From contig NC_053494.1 in assembly GCF_905171775.1 (NCBI RefSeq), positions 161,127,956 to 161,191,955 of the forward strand: a stretch of 64,000 nt of DNA, in the 5' to 3' direction. Below the pieces are notes generated by a model. It worked only from the letters and a program-made list of their open reading frames with translations, made no database searches and was not told where the DNA came from. The stretch is from Rana temporaria (lineage: Eukaryota > Chordata > Amphibia > Anura > Ranidae). A program made the position numbers and the translations under genes. This document shows, one piece after another, positions 10,644 through 22,654 of this stretch (positions are counted from its first letter, which is position 1; every line of letters begins with the position of its first letter).

Positions 10644-10854
10644 CTAAGGCAGTGCTGGACCTTTGGATAATCTCATGGAAGAGCCAGTGGAACTGTCCCT
10701 GTCGTGGTCTTCAAAATAGTTCTGCTCAATTCTTCGGCAGAAGGAAATCAAGTTGCTGTAATTCTTGACTTTTTCATGGAGTTCATCGTTAGTCAGCTGA
10801 GTGGTGAGGATTGTGAACAGATGTCCGAATACCAGAGCATCCAGCTCAGTGGGT
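10644..10854 (-). CDS. mtx2: mtx2 terminal coding exon (metaxin 2 C-terminus)
   Basis: The exon opens after a good acceptor (TTCTTGTCTATTCCTGTAG). Its first base completes a Gln codon with the CA that ends the previous exon. It then encodes 69 residues and a TAG stop at 10646-10644. Recognisable metaxin 2 segments are PTELDALVFGHLFTILTTQL, TNDELHEKVKNYSN and FCRRIEQNYFED, the conserved helices of the GST_C-like metaxin domain. After YFED the tail runs about 19 more residues (HDRDSSTGSSMRLSKGPALP), whereas the human protein, as I recall it, ends about seven residues after that point. The extra tail is hydrophilic and Ser-rich. The plus-strand reading frame over this exon is only its antisense shadow. 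Confidence 0.96.
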
Positions 10855-11466
10855 CTACAGGAATAGACAAGAAACAGATCAGTGCAATGTTCGAGGCAAA
10901 AACCATCTGTGACTTCTATTAATGAGGCTAAAACACGTAACATAAATTCTGCAAATGTTTCCGATCAGATTAACTCCTTTCACGGCTAAGGGCTTGCCCC
11001 TGATTAATTTGGCAAACAATGCTGGAATGGAAAGGTTTGGAATTGTCCAGATGATGATCTTAGGTCTATGATGGTCTTTTTTTTTTGTGTATGGTAAAGT
11101 TACATGATAACGACTTGTTCTTTCCCCACTGTTTGTGCGAAAAGGTATTACATTGCTCTTTGCCCCCCATAAAGCTTACTATAGACATAGATGACAGCCA
11201 ACAGTCTAATGTCTATTAGCTACCTGTATAGGGTCATCTAAGGAAACAGTGACTGGACATGTGGAATATCTTGATTTGATTGCCATTGTTTTTTCCCCAA
11301 CAAACTGGTGCTACCGGTGTCTGCAGCTTGCCTGTCCTGCGCCATAGGCCCAAACACAAATGGTTACCCGAGAGGTGTCTGTTCTTGTTAGGGGTGGACT
11401 GGTTGGCAAAGAGGCCTGTGGGCAATCAGACTGAGCCTGCACTTCCAGACACTGTATCGAAAGCCA

Positions 11467-11605
<139 letters not shown>

Positions 11606-12005
11606 TATCTGTACAATTAGCACAACATGCCAGGCAGTTATAAATAAATGGCTCTGTATTATTAGGCTGTATGAGTGCTGCAAAAATAGCAGTTCAATGA
11701 CAGTTGGGCAAAAGGAAAACAAAATGATTTACATGGATCTGGCCACTATCCGGAAATAAAAAACAAGCCTCACTGAATTTATGTTAGAAGTGAAAGTTCT
11801 ACTGTAATTCACAATGGTTTAGTAGAGGGCTCTTTACCATGACCTGTCTGCCTATAATTTCACACATTTGTTTAATTACCATCCATGGAAGATATAGTCA
11901 CTGTATTCATTCACCCCAGAGTATACTAACAATACTATACTGTTTTGATACTGTAAAACAGCCACAGACAATAATTGGTAGTCAGGCATGGAGAAAAATA
12001 ACTCT

Positions 12006-12534
12006 AATGCCGCGTACACACGACCGTTTTTAACGTCATTAAATTTTTTTTTAGTTTTTCTCAACGTGATTCTTGTCAAGCCTGCCTTGCATACACATGA
12101 TCACAAAAAAAAATGCTCGAGCAAAGCGCGGTGACGTACAACACGTACGACAGCACTATAAAGGGGAAGTTCCATTCGGATGGCGCCACACTTTGGGCTG
12201 CTTTTGCTGATTTCGTGTTAGAAAAAGTTTGGTGAGAGACGATTCGCGCTTTTCAGTCTTTTACAGCGTGACGAATGTGCCGTCTCCATTACAAACGCTA
12301 GTTTTACCAGAACGAGTGCTCCCGTCTCATAACTTGCTTCTGAGCATGCACGTTTTTTCCCATCAAAGCCTACACACGACCGCTTTTCACGACGTGAAAA
12401 ACAACGAGAAAAATTAGAGCAGGTTCTAAATTTTTAATGCCCATTTTTCACGTTGAGAAAAATGCTCTGGAGCCTACACACAATCGTTTTTAATGACCAA
12501 TTTTAATGAAAAATGTCCGTGTGTACACGGCATT
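12006..12534. mobile_element. MITE with AATGCCGCGTACACACGACC termini, 5-bp duplication
   Basis: The left end AATGCCGCGTACACACGACC faces right-end GTCCGTGTGTACACGGCATT. ACTCT flanks both sides (12001-12005 and 12535-12539), which suggests a target-site duplication. The interior GTGATTCTTGTCAAGCCTGC and GGCGCCACACTTTGGGCTGC recur in the copies at 47302 and 52183, so this is the best reference copy in the window. Confidence 0.8.
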
Positions 12535-12821
12535 ACTCTTCTAGGGCAACTCCATCTTCAGCAAGCCCCTAAATACAAAAGGTTTTGTGTCAGGCTACCG
12601 TTCACAATTAGGACTACAGAAAAAGGCCTGCTAAAGAAACCTATGGCACTGGATTATCATTGGATTAAAGTAAAGCATACTGGACAATGTTTTCCCCCCA
12701 AAAAATTAACTGATGGTGTCTGAATGTGTGCCACTTTATCTCCTAAAAAGCCAGTTTTGCTGCAGAGAAAGAGAGACTATCACATTGTCCATTAATACTC
12801 CATGATTTGTATAAATGACTA

Positions 12822-13072
12822 GAGCTGGCCATACACACAGATTTTTCCAATTCAACCTGCAGGCCAAACAGAGCAAATCAAACAGAATCCTCCATGCATG
12901 CTACTCAACATAGATGAATGAATCTCCCGCTGCGGCTATTGTATTTTGACAGTTGGTCCGCCAGCTGTCAAAACACCGGCGGCATCCGATTGGATGCAAG
13001 CGTTGTTCAGTTGACGATTTTCTGGCTCGGGGGCCACTCACTGATGATCTGGTCTAAATTTAAACGGCTTTA
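12822..13072. mobile_element. MITE of the TGGCCATACACACAGAT type
   Basis: It begins AGCTGGCCATACACACAGAT and ends near TTAAACGGCTTTAG. The interior has the inverted pair TTTTGACAGTTGG and CCAGCTGTCAAAA. A divergent relative is at 19604-19948. The edges are approximate. Confidence 0.5.
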
Positions 13073-13277
13073 GTAGCAGCAAGCTTGACTCCAAAAGTAA
13101 CATGCAATAATTGGGAGGTTTCATAAAGGTTTTTCAGCTTGTTCTAAAATCTCACCCAACCCTGAACTGTATTTTAAGGCCTCATGCACACTGGGTATAA
13201 AAAAAAAAAAAAAAAAAAAAACACTGCTTTTAAGGGCATTTGGCTTTCTTCTTTTTCTACCTCTATGTTAGCCTGTG

Positions 13278-13350
13278 ATGGTGATTTACTAAAACTGGAG
13301 AGTGCAAAATCTGGTGCAGCTATGCAAAGCAAAAATAGGACAGTTAGTTA
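13278..13350 (+). repeat. Fragment of the ACTAAAACTGGAG palindromic MITE
   Basis: GATTTACTAAAACTGGAGAG followed by TGCAAAATCTGGTGCAGCTA matches the left half of the split copy at 2755. A poly-A run precedes it at 13198-13221. The rest of 13351-13899 is intron with no recognised feature. Confidence 0.6.
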
Positions 13351-13899
13351 TTTAACCCCCCAAAAATCAGAGACCGTCTCACACATGATATTGTCGTGTG
13401 CAGAAGTTATTTCTCATCGCATACGTAAGTTAGCTAAGGGAGTTTCTGATAGGTGTCCTCCCCTTGACCAGTAGATTGACCGGTGACAACTGTTTCTCAC
13501 CCTTTCAGCTGGTGGGACAAACTAGATAAGATGACTGTCCCTTCCCAATGTCCCCCACAGCTCCTGTGCATAACAAAACTTAGTAAGAAAAGACGAATAC
13601 ACTTCAAACACTCCCTGACATCCCTCCTGGGCTTTTCATGCGTCTAGAATTCCTTGCCAAGTGAGAATAGGAACTACCTAGTGATGGCAGTGAGATCCAT
13701 TTCTGTTGTGTTAATGACTAAACAAATGGTAATAAACATCACTGCTAAATCAAAGAGAACCGGTGTCTCTGTGAAAGGCAGCACTTCCACCTGACAGCCA
13801 TGAATGCTGTGACCTTGTCACTCAGGGAGATGTCAAGTCACTAGGAGTAGGGCAAGGTACACTTATCTCCTGCAATATTACAGGACAAAAATATGGACA

Positions 13900-14215
13900 T
13901 CACACCAGCCGAAAAGAGACACTCTTGTTTTTAACCTTGAAACAAAAATCCACCAGACATGTACCACAAGCCACTATATTTAGATAGCCTTTATTCAAAA
14001 ACAGTCTAGTCAATATTCCAATCGCACACGTTCCTGGGCTTTTGAAACAGCTCATAGAAAATAGGTGGGTGCTGAAATGATCACCAGCTGGGCAACGTTT
14101 CGAGGCCACGTAGGACCTCTTTGTCAGGCAAGTGACGAAGAGGTCCTGCGTGGCCTTGAAACGTTGCACTTTCTGTGATGCTTTTTTTGCATTAAATTTT
14201 TGGACGTATCTACAA
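13900..14215. repeat. Two retroposon-like tails in head-to-head inversion
   Basis: A minus-strand copy (about 13900-14126) and a plus-strand copy (about 14134-14215) share GACGAAGAGGTCCTGCGTGG and CGAAACGTTGC in opposite orientation, separated by only a few bases. Together they form a hairpin at 14092-14168 with 35-bp arms. The flank 14216-14866 has no recognised feature. Confidence 0.7.
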
Positions 14216-14866
14216 TCCATGGTGTGCTGGCGAATTTGTTCATTTATTCAAAAACGATCTTTATATGGATGTGATTTACCAATTTTGTTTACTTCTGGCA
14301 ATTTGTATATTTACATAAAAATTACCCTGGGATTTCCCTGCAGCAAAGTTTATTCCTATAAGATTGCTGCGAGCTGCAGTGTGTATTGAAATAGGTTAGT
14401 ATGTGTTTCAGCAGTCATAGCACACACAGGGGTTTTTCCTGTGCGGACAGCTCACCCATCACATAAATTTGGAAAGGTGAAGAGAACAGAAGGACCCATG
14501 AAGGTAAGAAGCCCAAAAAAAGTCCAGATTTATTTTTTATTTTTTTAGGCGAGAGGGATGTTTTTCCATCTTTCCTCAAGTCCAGCATTACAGTGGCTGC
14601 AAGTTCCCATGTGAAGGCCATATGCAATGTCTGTGCTTATACCTCTATTAAATATGATTGCCCATAGACTATTACTAGCAGAGGTATGCTTATTAGTGTA
14701 ATATCAAAAAGAATAGAAGATGGAAAAAACAGGTTTAAAATTGTCCTACTTTTTAGTGTTGTGTTTTTCCATTCAGCAAACCGTGTTCTTGAAAATGTTC
14801 TTGGGTCGCCATCCCTGACTCATCAGCAAACTCTACCTGGAAACCTCTGTATGCCTCTTTCCCAGT

Positions 14867-15421
14867 TTGGTAGTGCATTGTAAATACCGCCATACTAGAA
14901 TCCCAGCACAGAACACCATGTCCCTGGAGATGTCCAGTGTCTCCATTCCTGACCCAGCAACAAAAAGTTCTTGGTTCATGATCAGCTTTGAAAAATCACT
15001 TCATAACAGACACAATTCTAAAGTTTCTGTACAAATGTCCTTTTCCAGATCCAGCTCAGCCTTAAGCCCTGGAAGACTGGGAGTATATAAATATGACAAT
15101 GACAGAGACAATGCAGCACTTGCTGACCAGTATGTTTGCTGTTATGGTGCTTGTAATGCCACTAAATTGAAATTGCAAGAACTGAACCATATCACTAGTG
15201 TTATCAAAGGTATGTGCTGGCCTAATGGGGAAACCACCGATATTGAAAGGTTACCAAGAATGCATAGAAATGTAGCCATATTAGTCACTGGTAATGAAAG
15301 GCAAAGTGACAGTTTTGCCTATCCTAGACCCACTCTTACTTATCCTGCTGTTCTATTCCTTGGTTTTCGTAACCATGTGTATGCTCTGTATCAGATGTTG
15401 TTTGAGCTTACATGGGGTTGA
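14867..15421 (+). other. Unassigned 184-codon open reading frame
   Basis: This is the longest reading frame in the window with mixed amino-acid composition. It opens MVVHCKYRHTRIPAQN and closes LYQMLFELTWG. I recognise no domain, signal peptide, membrane segment or transposon motif. It lies on the plus strand inside the long mtx2 intron 18185-10855, antisense to the gene, with no promoter or RNA evidence. A run of this length can occur by chance in 64 kb read in six frames, so I do not call it a gene. Confidence 0.12.
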
Positions 15422-16465
15422 GAACATGTCCTCCTCTTTCTCATTTGAGAGTAATTAGGCCCAGCGATAGGCTTATGAGAGGGGATCACATGCTCTCCAA
15501 ATACCCAAAAGCACTTGGCAATTTGCACCAGCAACAACGGAGCTAAGGCGTGGCAGGGGGCATGCATAGAAGGCAAGTGCAAGTGGATGAACCTCATCTG
15601 ACAGCCTCTTCCATGTATCTGTAGATATGCTCATAAGCATTTATTGTCAAATTTAGCAAGAGTATAAACTTTAAAAAATGTCCCATGTATTGTCAGCCTG
15701 ATACAATGTGAATAAATTATGTATAGGATAAACACAGGTGTGTATAACTCCTTGTTGATCAGTTTAATACTTTAAAAACTGACATATGGACTATGTTATA
15801 TTACAGACTTAATGGGATAAAGAGTTAGATAAGAGCATCATAATGGTTTCTAAATTGCTCACAACACATGTTTTCCATATGGAGTGCTGGCATGCTAGGT
15901 AGATATAGAAGAGAATGCCATTCCTTTAAGCTAACTTAAGGAGTAACACAGACAGATTTAAAAAATATATATTAATAACCACATATGAAAGGCTTCATCT
16001 ACTGTGTCTAAGCATAACTAAGATATTATGACTTTGTGCATTTGTATAACGGAGCAATGACAGCCTAAGAACTTTCCAGAGCTTGCAAATCTCTGCATGT
16101 CACATTGAGGGAGATTGATTAAGCAACATACCAACAGAACCAGGTGCATATATTGTGCAAACCAGGCTGCCTCTCATTTACAATAGAACTTCTTTGCATC
16201 TGAGACCCCTTTGCTGCAATTCTGGGCAGCTGGCAGAGAGATTTGCAAAGATGTACCATTGAATGATGTTTTTCCACCCAACACATTCGCACAACTATTA
16301 TATGATCAGAAGCATTTATATATGGATAACTGCAACTGCTAGTGAGTTAAGCTGAGATCACATGTTCCTATACAGGGCCATAATAATGTATGAAGGGGCC
16401 CCATACCAAAACAGTTAAGAGGGTTCCCTTACATTTTTATTGCCCATCCCAAAAGCAATAGATCT
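15422..16465. other. mtx2 intron, no feature recognised
   Basis: The composition is AT-rich with no repeat termini and no coding signal that I can identify. Confidence 0.4.
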
Positions 16466-17835
16466 AAAACCCCAATTTCAAAAAAGTTGGTATGCTGTGT
16501 AAAATCTACATAAAACAGAATGCATTGATTTGCAAATCTCATAAACCCATATTTTATTCACAATAAAAAATATAAAACATTTCAAAAGTTTAAAACTGAC
16601 AAAATTTTTAAAATGTTGAAAAAAAGAAGGTAATTTTGAAATCGGCATTACAACGTCTCAAAAAAAGTTTGGCCAGGGCAACAAAAAGCTGGCAAAGTAA
16701 GTGGTACTAACAAGGAAGAACTGAAAGAATATTTTTTTGCAACTAATTAGGTTAGTTGGCAACAGGTCAGTAACATGATTGGGTATAAACAGGGCATCTT
16801 AGAGAGTCAAAGTGTCTCAGAATTAAAGATGGACAGAGGTTCACCAATCAGTGAAAAGCTACATCTAAAAAATTGTCAAACTATTTCAAAATAATGTTCC
16901 TGAACGGAAAAAATGCAAAGACTTTAAATATATAATAAACAGTACATAATATCAAAAGGTTTAGAGAATCCGGAGAATTCTCTGTGCGCAAGGGACAAGC
17001 CCAAAACGCAATATTGGATGCCTGTTATCTTGGGGCCCTCGGATAGTGCTGCATTAAAATCAGGCATGATTCTGTGATGGACATCACTACATGGGCTCAG
17101 GAAAACTTACAAAAATCACTGTCTGAACATAGCTCACTATGCCATCCATAAATACAAGTTAAAGCTCTCATGCAAAGAAACAGCCATATCTGAACATAAG
17201 CCAGAAACATCTCCATCCTCTCTGCACCAAAGCTCATTTAAAATGGTCTGTTGCAAAGTAGAAAATTGTTTTGTTGTCGGACTAATCAAAATTTAGAAAT
17301 CTTTTTGGCAACCATTGGTGCCACGTCCCCTAAAGAGGAGCGGAACCTTGCATTTTGTCATCAGCGCTCAGTTCAAAAGCCTGTATCTCTGATAGTATGG
17401 GGGTGCATTACTGCATATGGAATGGGCAGGTTGCACACCTGGAAAGGCATTATCAATGCTAAAAGATATATCCAGGTTTAAGAGCAGCATTTGCTCCCAT
17501 CCAGATGACGTCTTTTTCAGGGAAGGCCTTGCATATTTCAGCAGGATAATGCTAAACCGCATTCTGCAGCTATGCCAACAGCATGGCTTTGTAGCAGAAG
17601 AATGTAGGTGCTTAACTGGTCTGCCTGCAGTCCAGACCTTTTACCAATTGAAAATATTTGGCACGTCTTGAAACCAAAAATATGACAAAGAAAACCCAGG
17701 ACTGTTGAGCAGTTAGAATACTATATCAGAAAAGAATGGGACACCATTCCTCTCCCAAGACTCCAGCAACTGGTCTCCTTAGTTCCCAACATGTTTTGTT
17801 AAAAGAAGAGGGATACTACAAGGTGGTAAACATGG
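16466..17835 (+). mobile_element. Tc1-like transposon C, copy 1 (decayed)
   Basis: The left terminus reads CCCCAATTTCAAAAAAGTTG. From about 16840 onward the plus strand carries a degraded DDE transposase in several frames. Legible pieces are SLIVWGCITAYGMGRLHTWK (about 17385-17445), an FQQDNA-type region near 17540 and a decayed CPAVQTF region near 17630. The right terminus is missing. Copy 2 is at 55101-56615 and aligns over most of this length. Confidence 0.85.
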
Positions 17836-17997
17836 CCCTGCCCCAAAGTTTTGTATAAAGCAGAAGGAAGTTGGATATATGGCAAGTTTTTAGTGTCCTC
17901 TGTGACCTTACAGAGTGAATATCTATCACTGGGACAGAAAGCCAAAGTCAAAATAAAAAGCCAGAGTTTCCAATACTTCTCCACTTTTTTTTTTTTT

Positions 17998-18052
17998 CTT
18001 TGGGCCACGGGGACAGGAGATTTTTGTCATTTCCTGTCCCCGTGGCCCAAAG
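17998..18052. repeat. Perfect short hairpin, 20-bp arms
   Basis: CTTTGGGCCACGGGGACAGG (17998-18017) is exactly complementary to CCTGTCCCCGTGGCCCAAAG (18033-18052), with a 15-base loop. It lies about 130 bases past the donor of the mtx2 exon at 18186. It probably belongs to a repeat family. Confidence 0.85.
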
Positions 18053-18185
18053 CCCTCCTAACAGGGAAACAACAAAAAAACTGAGCTTCTAATAACTAAA
18101 GAACGCTTTGGCTGGAGTCAAGCTTTCAGCATATAAAGAATAGTACAAAAAAAACAGAAACATATTTTAAACCACTTAAACTTAC

Positions 18186-18262
18186 TGTTTATTAAAGAAA
18201 TAGGGCTGGGTTCCTAGCCTCTGAGATAAGGCCTGGCAGCACTGATCTACATCCTCATAAAC
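18186..18262 (-). CDS. mtx2: mtx2 penultimate coding exon
   Basis: The acceptor is TCTTTCAG and the donor is GTAAGT. The 77-base exon encodes VYEDVDQCCQALSQRLGTQP followed by YFFNK, plus CA of a Gln codon completed by the terminal exon. The phase fits exactly on both sides. This segment is nearly invariant in metaxin 2 and lies between the two halves of the C-terminal GST-like helical domain. Confidence 0.96.
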
Positions 18263-18565
18263 CTGAAAGACAACATTAAAACACACAATTATTCACTTTA
18301 TCTCTTTAATACTAAACATTTGCTATTGGCCTAGCCCTTCTTTTTTAAAGAGACCCCATCATCAGAACAAATGTTTTATCAAATGTATTGTCATAGGATT
18401 ATAGGTGCATTTCATGTGTTTTATACATATTATTTACCTGTAAAAAGCCTCCCGTGTTGATATCCAAAAACCCTGAGACTGCTGTGGGGCCACAGCCATT
18501 TTGGATGTGAAGTCAGTAGGCTCAGCAGACTCAAAGCTGTCACTCAAGTCACACTCTATAGCAGC

Positions 18566-18922
18566 CTTTCTCAAGGTTTTTAACCTGAAGGAACCCTTAA
18601 AATAGCTTTCAGGTTTCAGAACCTTTGCTAATAAGTTCTACAGTTGTGGGGTCAAATCTACTATCATTTCTGACCATAGTAGTTAGAACATTTAGGCTCA
18701 GTTCACACTGGAACTGGCTGTGGATCACACAGGAACGCTGTGCGTCTCTGTTCTCCGTTTCGTTTCAAGGCTGAATCAGGGCCGAATTTGTGCTTGAATG
18801 AGCCAAAAGACATCCCGGAGATGTGTGAACCAGCTTAATAGAGAGCCAGTCACATTCTCCTGCTATGCAAAGTGAATGCAGAGAAACCCACATCTAATTC
18901 ACATAGGTGTGAACCCAGCCTT
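18566..18922. mobile_element. hAT-like fragment followed by a MITE
   Basis: At 18566-18660, CCTTTCTCAAGGTTTTTAAC and GAAGGAACCC resemble the end of a hAT-type element. At 18690-18922 a second unit runs from AGGCTCAGTTCACACTGG to AGGTGTGAACCCAGCCTT, which are inverted termini. No coding sequence is seen. Confidence 0.55.
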
Positions 18923-19603
18923 AAAGTTATTGTACGAGGCATGTTCTATGCAAGAAAGTATCCCATTTAATACATCTGGAATTCCATTAATGTAGCAGGT
19001 TTTGACAAAATTAGATGACCAATAAAAGGTAAGATACAATGCTTTGAGGAACAATTTTTAAAAATTTTCACACAAACGTTTGAATAAAATCCTACAAGCT
19101 TTATGCTGCCCATAAATAGCCTGAATCTCAGTTAATTCCTACTGAACTGGAATTCAAGCCTTGAGTGGCCCTGCAAGAACAGCTAGGCTCAACAAAAGTC
19201 AATAAAAAAATGAATAAAAAAAATCAACTGAGCTGGATGGAAAAATGTTGGAGAAAACGTGACTGAATCCTATTAGATAAATACATCCACATTGTTTTGC
19301 AATAATGGGGAAATTTATTGATTTTGCTCAATCAGCCCATGGACTGAATAAAAAAAAAATTGCCATTTGTGACCAGCTTCATAAGTAAAGATCTTTGATT
19401 GTTGACCAACATCAGATCTAGCCTTTCTGAGCCGTCATTCTCAAAAAATTCGAATTGCCTACCTGTCACGATTATCCAAAGACTTTGGCACTTCTTCCCA
19501 GATCACCAATCTTGAGCAAGGGTGCAGATTAGCTATTGTTTGTTACAAATCAGTGACCCAGCATGTATTGAAATCAAACAGCCAGTAGCAATTTTAGAAG
19601 GAT

Positions 19604-19948
19604 GTTAGGCTGTCCATAGATGGATCAAAATTTGACCGGTTCAGCAGAGACCAGACAAATTTTCGATTCATCCATGGTTGTTCCCATTTGAAAGAAGTTG
19701 ATCCAATGATCAACTTCTGTAGAATGGCACTGTTGGAAAATTTGTGTCCATCAGTGGCTGCAGACGCCGATTAGTGTATTCTGACAATAGAGAAGTTTTG
19801 CTGTCAGAATACAATGACAGAGCGGGGAGGATTCCTCCACCTAACTTGTATGTCTGGATGAGTGCGTCCATTTATTTTTGTTTTCGAACAGCTCACAGGC
19901 TGATCAAACAAAAATAATAAAAAGGTATCTAGGGCCAGTTTAAGCGAC
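19604..19948. mobile_element. MITE of the TAGGCTGTCCATAGATGG type
   Basis: It opens TTAGGCTGTCCATAGATGGA and closes near TCTAGGGCCAGTTTAA. It has the inner inverted pair TTCTGACAATAGAGAA and TTTTGCTGTCAGAA. It is a relative of 12822-13072. The intron flanks 18923-19603 and 19949-20897 hold only a poly-A run at 20823-20846. Confidence 0.45.
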
Positions 19949-20972
19949 CCAAAATATTGAAGACATTGGATCAGTATGACAGGCAGGCAGGCAACTTACA
20001 AGTAGGTAGGCAATGGATACCTACAAAGCCTGGGATATGCCAGGGAAAAACCCAAGCCTACTTACCGACTAGCTCGCTGACAACCAAATATAAACCTGTC
20101 TAACAGTATGTGGTAAAAACAGGGGTTTAGTCCACTCGCATTTGCAAATGCATGCGTAAACCACAGAGCCTCGCCATTGGCACCCGGCAAACAATGGATA
20201 CCTAAATACTTCCTTCCGCATACTTCCTTCTAGACCAGATGGAACGTTTACATTTACCATGTTTTTTTTGTTTTTTTTAAAGGCACTAGAAATGAAAAGT
20301 ACTTTATATAAAAAGAACCATACATGGAAAAAATTAAATTAGGATCTTGTTGTTAGGCAATTTATGAAATCAGTCTATTTTGAAAGCCTTTATCAGATAA
20401 GACAAAGTAGAGATAACAGATCATGGCCTTGAGGTGTACAAGAACCAGACATGTAAACCATCTCTTCATCTGCCTCCAACAAAACGCACCAAATTCCTCT
20501 GTTCAGGAAAATAAAACATCTCTACTTTCACAGTTATTTAGTCTAGCAGAACAAAACGCAAAAAATGCCGCAGAAATTTTAATGATGGAGATAAAAGTTT
20601 TCAATATCTGTAGTGTATGCTTGTAAGGGATTTAGCTAGGTATGTCTCAGCTTAAGAAATATGTTACTGATAGCGATCGCCGTGTCACCTGGATAATTCA
20701 GCACACATTTCTTCATCTGAAACCAACATATGACAGGAGTTATTGATGTGTTGTCTTGTCATTGTGCTACACATAGGTGCAAAATTCCTGAAATGCTTTC
20801 TAGTTTCATTGTATGAGAGTTTGAAAAAAAAAAAAAAAAAAAAAAACCCTAAACAGGCCATACAGTCTGAATAGATAACAAATGACACCCAAAAACCCTT
20901 TAGGTCTCATGCACCGGGTGTTTGCTCAGCTCTTTTGAACATCATTTCTCCTGGTAAAAAAAAAAAATAGCA

Positions 20973-21443
20973 TTAAAAAGGAGTTGTAAAGGTAAAGGTT
21001 TTAAATAACAAACATGTTATACTTACTTCCACTGTGCAGCTCGTTTTGCACAGAGTGAGCCCGAACCTGGTCTTCTGGGGTCTCTCCGCGGCTCTCAGCT
21101 CCTCCCCGCAAGAACTAACCACCTTCATGCGAGCTCGCATGGTAGTTAGTTCTTGCGGGCACGCTCAAGTGATACAGCCAGCGGCTATAGCTGCTCACTG
21201 TATCACTCGGCACTGCCCCCGGCGTGCTGCGTCATTGAATGTGATTGACAGCAGCGCGAGCCAATGGCTGCACTGCTTTCAATCAACCAATGAATGAGCA
21301 GAGAGGCCCGGCCGAGACGGTGCGGGACTTTCGAGGGGTCAGGTAAGTAAACTGGGGGCCGCTAATCCTCAGATGTTTTTTCACCTTAATGCATAGAATG
21401 CATTAAGGTAAAAAAAAAACATGTACCTTTACAACCCCTTTAA
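20973..21443. mobile_element. TTAA-bounded R2-type element (TACAACCCCTTTAA end)
   Basis: The TTAA edges are at 20973-20976 and 21440-21443. The inner ends GAGTTGTAAAGGTAAAGG and CCTTTACAACCCC are inverted. The core GTGCAGCTCGTTTTGCACAG recurs at 26769, 39443 and 60141. It contains a stem of AGTTCTTGCGGG facing CCCGCAAGAACT and a GATTGACAGCAG block. Confidence 0.8.
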
Positions 21444-21789
21444 AAAACATGCCTAAAGATGCATTTGCAAACTGGTTTAGGTGTGTCAGGCATTTGGGCA
21501 TTCATTTCATTGGCTAGAATATTGATTTATACTGGCCACTGAAATAAATGTACGTTCAAGCACTAAAACGTACCAGGCGCTTTTACACGTATTTTGCCTG
21601 ACATTCTTTGAACCATTAAAATTTGGTCTTCGTGTGTTCATTCGAGCTCTAATATATTGCCCAACAAGAACTCTCTTGCCTTTGTGGCTGTGTGTGAGTA
21701 AAGAGATGAGCTCGGGTGTATTATTTGCATACACTGTATTTATAGGCGCATAAAAACGCACCTTCACTTTAAGAGCGATGTTTCAGAAA

Positions 21790-22654
21790 AAAATAAAATA
21801 AAAATGATATAAAGCAAAATAAGGGTCAGTGCCCATCTGCAGACCCACCATTGCCATGAATGTAGCCCCACCATTGCCAGGAATGCACCCACCAGCGCCA
21901 AAGATTACATACAGAAGAATCTCCTGTGTACGGTGCTCGTCCCGCCTCCTCCTGGTCCCCTCCAAGGCATATACATCTTTTGTGGCCCCATGCTGGGAGA
22001 TCGTCGGGGGCCACAAAAGATATATTTGTCCAAATAACCAGGTGGAGCGCTCAAAACCGGAACACGGGCCGCGATTGGCCCGCGGGCCAGACTTTGGACA
22101 TGCCTAGGGACAGTAAGAGCGGCTTTACTTGCCTGATCCTCTGCCCCCATGTCACATGTTTTTCTCCAGAAGTGGACTGTCCATTGGGGTCTTCACATCC
22201 AATGCAGGTCAGTGGTCCTTGGATCAACCTTGACATCAGAAGACCTAGACGACCAGAGTTCAGAGGGAAAAAGGCAGCAGGTACCAGTCTAGCAGTGTGG
22301 GGAGCCTGTGGGAGTGTAGGATTAAGTAAACCCGTTGTACTCTCTCCTCGGTAAGGGAATCGGGAAGTGAAGCGGTGAGGCTTCACTCCCTGGGTCCCTA
22401 CTGCGCATGCGCGAGTCGCGCTGTGCAGTTTCCACTGGTCCCCAATGTGTTCTGGGAGCCAAGTGTTTCCCAGAACACAATGGGGGGGTGACGCAGAGGG
22501 GCCACACTCCCGCGGAAGTCTATACCCGGAAGTGGTGCAAATACTGGTTTTATACAGGTATCTGCACCCCCCCCCCCCGAAAGGTGTCAAATGTGACACC
22601 GGAGGGGGGTCCTGAAAAGTGGAGGTTCTACTTTTGGGTGAACCTCCGCTTTAA
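21790..22654. repeat. Composite CpG-rich repeat ending in AACCTCCGCTTTAA
   Basis: Several units abut. The first is a CACCATTGCCATGAATG near-duplicate tract at about 21846-21890. The second is an inverted CATCTTTTGTGGCCCC pair at 21975-22020. The third is an R1-type element whose end GGTGAACCTCCGCTTTAA is at 22637-22654. GCGCATGCGCGAGTC and CCCAGAACACAATGGG mark the R1 core shared with 54601 and 62712. There is also a poly-C run at about 22566. Confidence 0.6.

Noticed and set aside
10704..10922. Plus-strand 72-codon frame
   Set aside because: It is the antisense shadow of the mtx2 terminal exon, whose minus-strand peptide is clearly metaxin 2.
14132..14389. 85-codon plus-strand frame
   Set aside because: Its first half is a dispersed retroposon-like tail and the rest has no protein features.
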